Below, piece after piece: positions 61,587 through 64,000 of a stretch of 64,000 nt of DNA. The stretch is from Diaminobutyricibacter sp. McL0608 (GTDB lineage Bacteria; Actinomycetota; Actinomycetes; Actinomycetales; Microbacteriaceae), in the NCBI RefSeq assembly GCF_039613825.1, contig NZ_CP154826.1, positions 558,001 through 622,000 of the forward strand, in the 5' to 3' direction. The notes beneath the pieces are model-generated. The model saw only the letters and a list, made by a program, of their open reading frames with translations, was not told where the DNA came from and made no database searches. A program made the translations under genes and the position numbers. Every line of letters starts with the position of its first letter. Positions within the stretch are counted from its first letter, which is position 1.

Positions 61587-61790
61587 TGTCAGGGCGGCGC
61601 TCAGCTCTGCGTATCCAAACGTTCGAAGATGATGTTCTTCTTTCGTCTGCTGTCAGTCGTACCCCATGCGGAGGCGGCCCTCAATCCCCTCCAGGACTGC
61701 ATTCGGGCGCGTGGGCACATCGGGGACGATTCAGCCTTGCAGCCTGAGGGCCTCGGCTCGCACACTCGATGGGGAGGGCTCGAGAGTGAA

Positions 61791-62063
61791 TCAGGAATTG
61801 TCGTCGTGCAAGGAGTGGATCATGCTGTGCAGGATCTTAAACGCATAGGACTGCTCGTCCTCGGACATGCCGCCCAGCATCCTGAGCTCGACGGATCGGA
61901 CTGCAACGCTCGCCTTCTCGAGGCTCCGTCGACCGCGTGACGTCAGCCGCGTGGGAAGAACCTTTCCGACTGGAGCCTCCACCGGCCTGGTCACGTAGCC
62001 GTCTCGTTCCAGCGCCTGCAGGAGCACGTTCATCGACTTCGAGACGACGCCGATCGCGTTCGC
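61791..62063 (-). pseudogene. MarR-family regulator, 5'-truncated remnant
   Basis: The minus strand encodes GVVSKSMNVLLQALERDGYV, then a wing (EAPVGKVLPTRLTSRGRRSL) and C-terminal helix, as in MarR proteins. The sequence before SKSMNVLL is antisense to a VOC gene and is not MarR-like, so the first third is missing. Confidence 0.6.
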
Positions 62064-62064
62064 A

Positions 62065-62283
62065 CTCCGAGAGATAATTCCGGGCACCGATCTCGGGTCC
62101 GTTGCCCAGCCCGGCATCGGTGCCGCGATCTGGCTCCATGCCACCGATGTCCAGGCCATTCACGACGCTCTCGTCGCCGACGGCCAAACGATCGTCTCGG
62201 CTCCGATCGATGGCCCATTCGGTCGCACGTTCACCTTCGCCGACCCCGACGGCTACCAGGTCACCCTCCACGACCGCTCCTGA
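62065..62283 (+). pseudogene. VOC (glyoxalase-fold) protein, C-terminal remnant
   Basis: The frame ending at 62283 reads AAIWLHATDVQAIHDALVAD, then APIDGPFGRTFTFADPDGYQ and VTLHDRS. 'FADPDGYxxxL' with the preceding 'G.R.F.F' is the end of VOC-family proteins. No N-terminal half exists upstream; the remnant starts where the MarR remnant ends. Confidence 0.6.
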
Positions 62284-62383
62284 GACGCCAGCTGCCGGGA
62301 GGATTCCCTGGGGCGCGTCAATCGCTTGGATTGCGTCTCGGTTCGCGGGAAGATGTCTGTCATCCGGCAAGAACGGGAAAACA

Positions 62384-63046
62384 ATGGACCTGTTGCTCAC
62401 CATCGTCAGCGGCCTGGCGTGGACCATCGTCTACATCGAAGCGATCCGCCTCGGCTTCAGGTACAAGACCTATGCGATACCGGTCGCAGCGCTCGGCCTC
62501 AACTTCGCCTGGGAGACCATCTACGGCATCCACGGCCTCACCGAGACCATCTCCGCTCAGTCGGTCATCAACCTCGTGTGGGCCGCGGCCGATGTCGTCA
62601 TCGTCTTCACGTTCATCCGCTTCGGGCGTGCCGAGCTGCCCAGGTTCGTGACCCGACCGCTGTTCATCGGCTGGACTCTGGTCGTCTTCGGTGTCGCCTT
62701 CGCGGTGCAGGCGTTGTTCATCGGCGAGTTCGGCTGGATGGGCGGCGCCCGCTATTCCGCATTCCTTCAGAACCTGCTGATGTCAGGCTTGTTCATCGCC
62801 ATGCTGGTCGCTCGCCGCGGAGTGCGCGGCCAGTCCATGGTGATCGCCGTCGCCAAGTGGCTCGGAACTCTCGCACCGACCATCCTGTTCGGCGCGCTGG
62901 GCGGCCACGTCTTCATCCTCTGGATCGGGCTGCTCTGCAGTGTCCTCGACCTGATCTACATCGGACTGGTGTGGTCCGCGAAGAAGAATCCGATCGCCTT
63001 CGCGATGCCGTCGGATGCGGCCGCGCAGCCGGTGACGGCGGGATGA
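62384..63046 (+). CDS. Seven-helix membrane protein resembling the PaxB/Pyr4 terpene-cyclase family
   Basis: 220 residues, seven predicted helices. KTYAIPVAALGLNFAWETIY resembles, from memory, the fungal PaxB segment with N-x-AWE-x-x-Y, and IGLLCSVLDLIYIGLVW the last helix. Glu44 and Asp189 fall where the two acidic residues implicated in Pyr4 cyclisation lie. Bacterial relatives are mostly annotated as hypothetical. No prenyltransferase or other terpene gene is nearby, so function is uncertain. Only a weak GGGAAAA lies before the ATG. Confidence 0.6.
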   Translation: MDLLLTIVSGLAWTIVYIEAIRLGFRYKTYAIPVAALGLNFAWETIYGIHGLTETISAQSVINLVWAAADVVIVFTFIRFGRAELPRFVTRPLFIGWTLVVFGVAFAVQALFIGEFGWMGGARYSAFLQNLLMSGLFIAMLVARRGVRGQSMVIAVAKWLGTLAPTILFGALGGHVFILWIGLLCSVLDLIYIGLVWSAKKNPIAFAMPSDAAAQPVTAG

Positions 63047-63071
63047 CAGTAGACGATCGCGCAGATCCGCG

Positions 63072-63569
63072 CTATTCGACGGCCGGGCCGCGTCGCGACG
63101 GAAGGTCGTCGAGGACGGATTCGAAGAAGTCCTCGATGTCGCGCCTCCGCGAAGGGTCATCAACGTCACGCGTCGACAGTTCGAGGTCGAGGTCGGGATA
63201 GGCGATCCGGAAGGTCAGCGGCTCGGATGCTGCGCCAGGCTGCGGCACGGTAGTCACCGGAGTGGATGTGATCGTGAGCTTGACGAGACTGCGTCGATCG
63301 ACGAAGTCGACGGAGGGCACCGATTGCTCGGTATCGTTCGCGACAAGGATCAGCTCGGATTCTGTGAACACCCAGAGGCTGAACGCTGCTGAATCGGGTT
63401 TGGCGCGAACGTGGATGAATCGGGGATCGCTGTCGCCCAGCGCGAGCACCAGTGCAGAAAGTGCGCGATGAGCAATCGGCGGCGATTGAGCCCAGATCGG
63501 CAACGCGCCCCACAGTTCGCCACTCGCGCGCTGGAGCAGTGATTCGATCTCGTGAACCTGCATGGGCAT
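63072..63569 (-). CDS. Hypothetical protein
   Basis: 165 residues, acidic, no signal peptide or membrane helix. I do not recognise it. The middle alternates short strands (SLWVFTESELILVANDT, LVKLTITSTPVTTV), and a charged C-terminus follows (DDPSRRRDIEDFFESVLDDL). Codon bias is like its neighbours and no better frame exists in this interval, so it is probably a real gene. Confidence 0.6.
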   Translation of the reverse strand: MPMQVHEIESLLQRASGELWGALPIWAQSPPIAHRALSALVLALGDSDPRFIHVRAKPDSAAFSLWVFTESELILVANDTEQSVPSVDFVDRRSLVKLTITSTPVTTVPQPGAASEPLTFRIAYPDLDLELSTRDVDDPSRRRDIEDFFESVLDDLPSRRGPAVE

Positions 63570-63663
63570 CCTTCAGTTGGCTGACTTCGATGGTAGCGGC
63601 CGGGAGTCCGCGGACTCTGTCAAGATGAGTCAGCGACCACCGGCCGACGAGAGAGAACCGATC

Positions 63664-63969
63664 GTGATCACCGTGCACCTCCGTTATGAGATCGATGACG
63701 CCAAGCTCGACGACTTCACCGAGTACGGGAAGCGCTGGATCCGGCTGGTCGAGAGGCTCGGTGGCACGCACCACGGTTACTTCATGCCGAGCGAGGGCGA
63801 CAGCGACGAAGCGTTCGCGCTCTTCACGTTCCCATCGCTTGCCGAATACGAGCGCTACCGTACGGCGGCGGCCACGGATCCCGAGTGCCAGGCGGCCTTC
63901 CAGTTCGCCCGCGACACCGGCTGTATCCGGCGCTACGAGCGGCGCTTCCTCACGCCGGTCTTCGAGTAG
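63664..63969 (+). CDS. NIPSNAP-like small protein
   Basis: 101 residues from a GTG (VITVHLRYEIDDAKLDDFTE), which is where relatives begin; an ATG at 63625 is the alternative. HHGYFMPSEGDSDEAFALFTFPSLAEYERYR is typical of the NIPSNAP/dimeric alpha-beta-barrel fold. The function of the family is not well defined. Confidence 0.75.
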   Translation: MITVHLRYEIDDAKLDDFTEYGKRWIRLVERLGGTHHGYFMPSEGDSDEAFALFTFPSLAEYERYRTAAATDPECQAAFQFARDTGCIRRYERRFLTPVFE

Positions 63970-64000
63970 GAGATCCCTCGGGACCGTCGGCTCCTATTGG

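Overview
The window looks like the chromosome of a high-GC Gram-positive bacterium, most likely an actinobacterium of the Micrococcales (probably Microbacteriaceae). The signs are strong G/C third-position bias, many 4-base start/stop overlaps inside operons, GTG and TTG starts, actinobacterial-style LacI/TetR control of sugar loci, an ECF41-type sigma factor with a SnoaL-like tail, and an oleBC gene fusion. No rRNA, CRISPR array or complete tRNA was seen.

Region 1 (0-12 kb): the 3' end of a Glu/Leu/Phe/Val dehydrogenase, a frameshifted APC permease, a secreted SxxK serine hydrolase and a LysR regulator. Divergent from LysR is a tightly overlapped operon with a complete peptide-type ABC importer and a cytoplasmic hydrolase that closely resembles 6-aminohexanoate-dimer (nylon oligomer) hydrolase NylB. 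A decayed second copy of the LysR/secreted-hydrolase junction lies next to it.

Region 2 (12-28.3 kb): a hexuronate and plant-glycoside island under a LacI regulator. It encodes UxaC, a fructuronate-reductase-like dehydrogenase, GH1, GH43, GH78 alpha-L-rhamnosidase, GH2 beta-glucuronidase, a ManD-type dehydratase, an MFS transporter, gluconokinase and an unrecognised cytoplasmic beta-propeller-like protein. Three near-identical operators tie the LacI gene, the uxaC operon and the divergent rhamnosidase/glucuronidase operons into one regulon. All the glycosidases here lack signal peptides, which suggests import of an oligosaccharide followed by cleavage inside the cell.

Region 3 (28.3-37.2 kb): TetR, SDR and TetR genes, then a carbohydrate ABC importer with a GH42 beta-galactosidase and a LacI regulator. 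A 28-codon scar of L-rhamnose isomerase lies in front of the LacI gene.

Region 4 (37-53.9 kb): a rearranged zone. It holds an intact IS481-family element with target duplication inserted in an older copy, a pair of diverged direct repeats, a large secreted multidomain glycosidase, a DUF389 protein, and a sugar-binding-protein scar before a GH36 alpha-galactosidase. Further on are two MDR oxidoreductases, a broken P-loop kinase, GNAT-like, TetR, DUF4386, DUF445 and DUF1801 genes, and a LacI scar before a secreted GH10 xylanase.

Region 5 (53.9-64 kb): an ECF41-type sigma factor divergent from an SDR, with a textbook ECF41 promoter in between; a complete oleA-oleBC-oleD long-chain olefin cluster; an isochorismatase-like hydrolase; a DUF892 remnant; abutting MarR and VOC remnants at a deletion scar; a membrane protein resembling the PaxB/Pyr4 family of terpene cyclases; a hypothetical gene; and a NIPSNAP-like gene.
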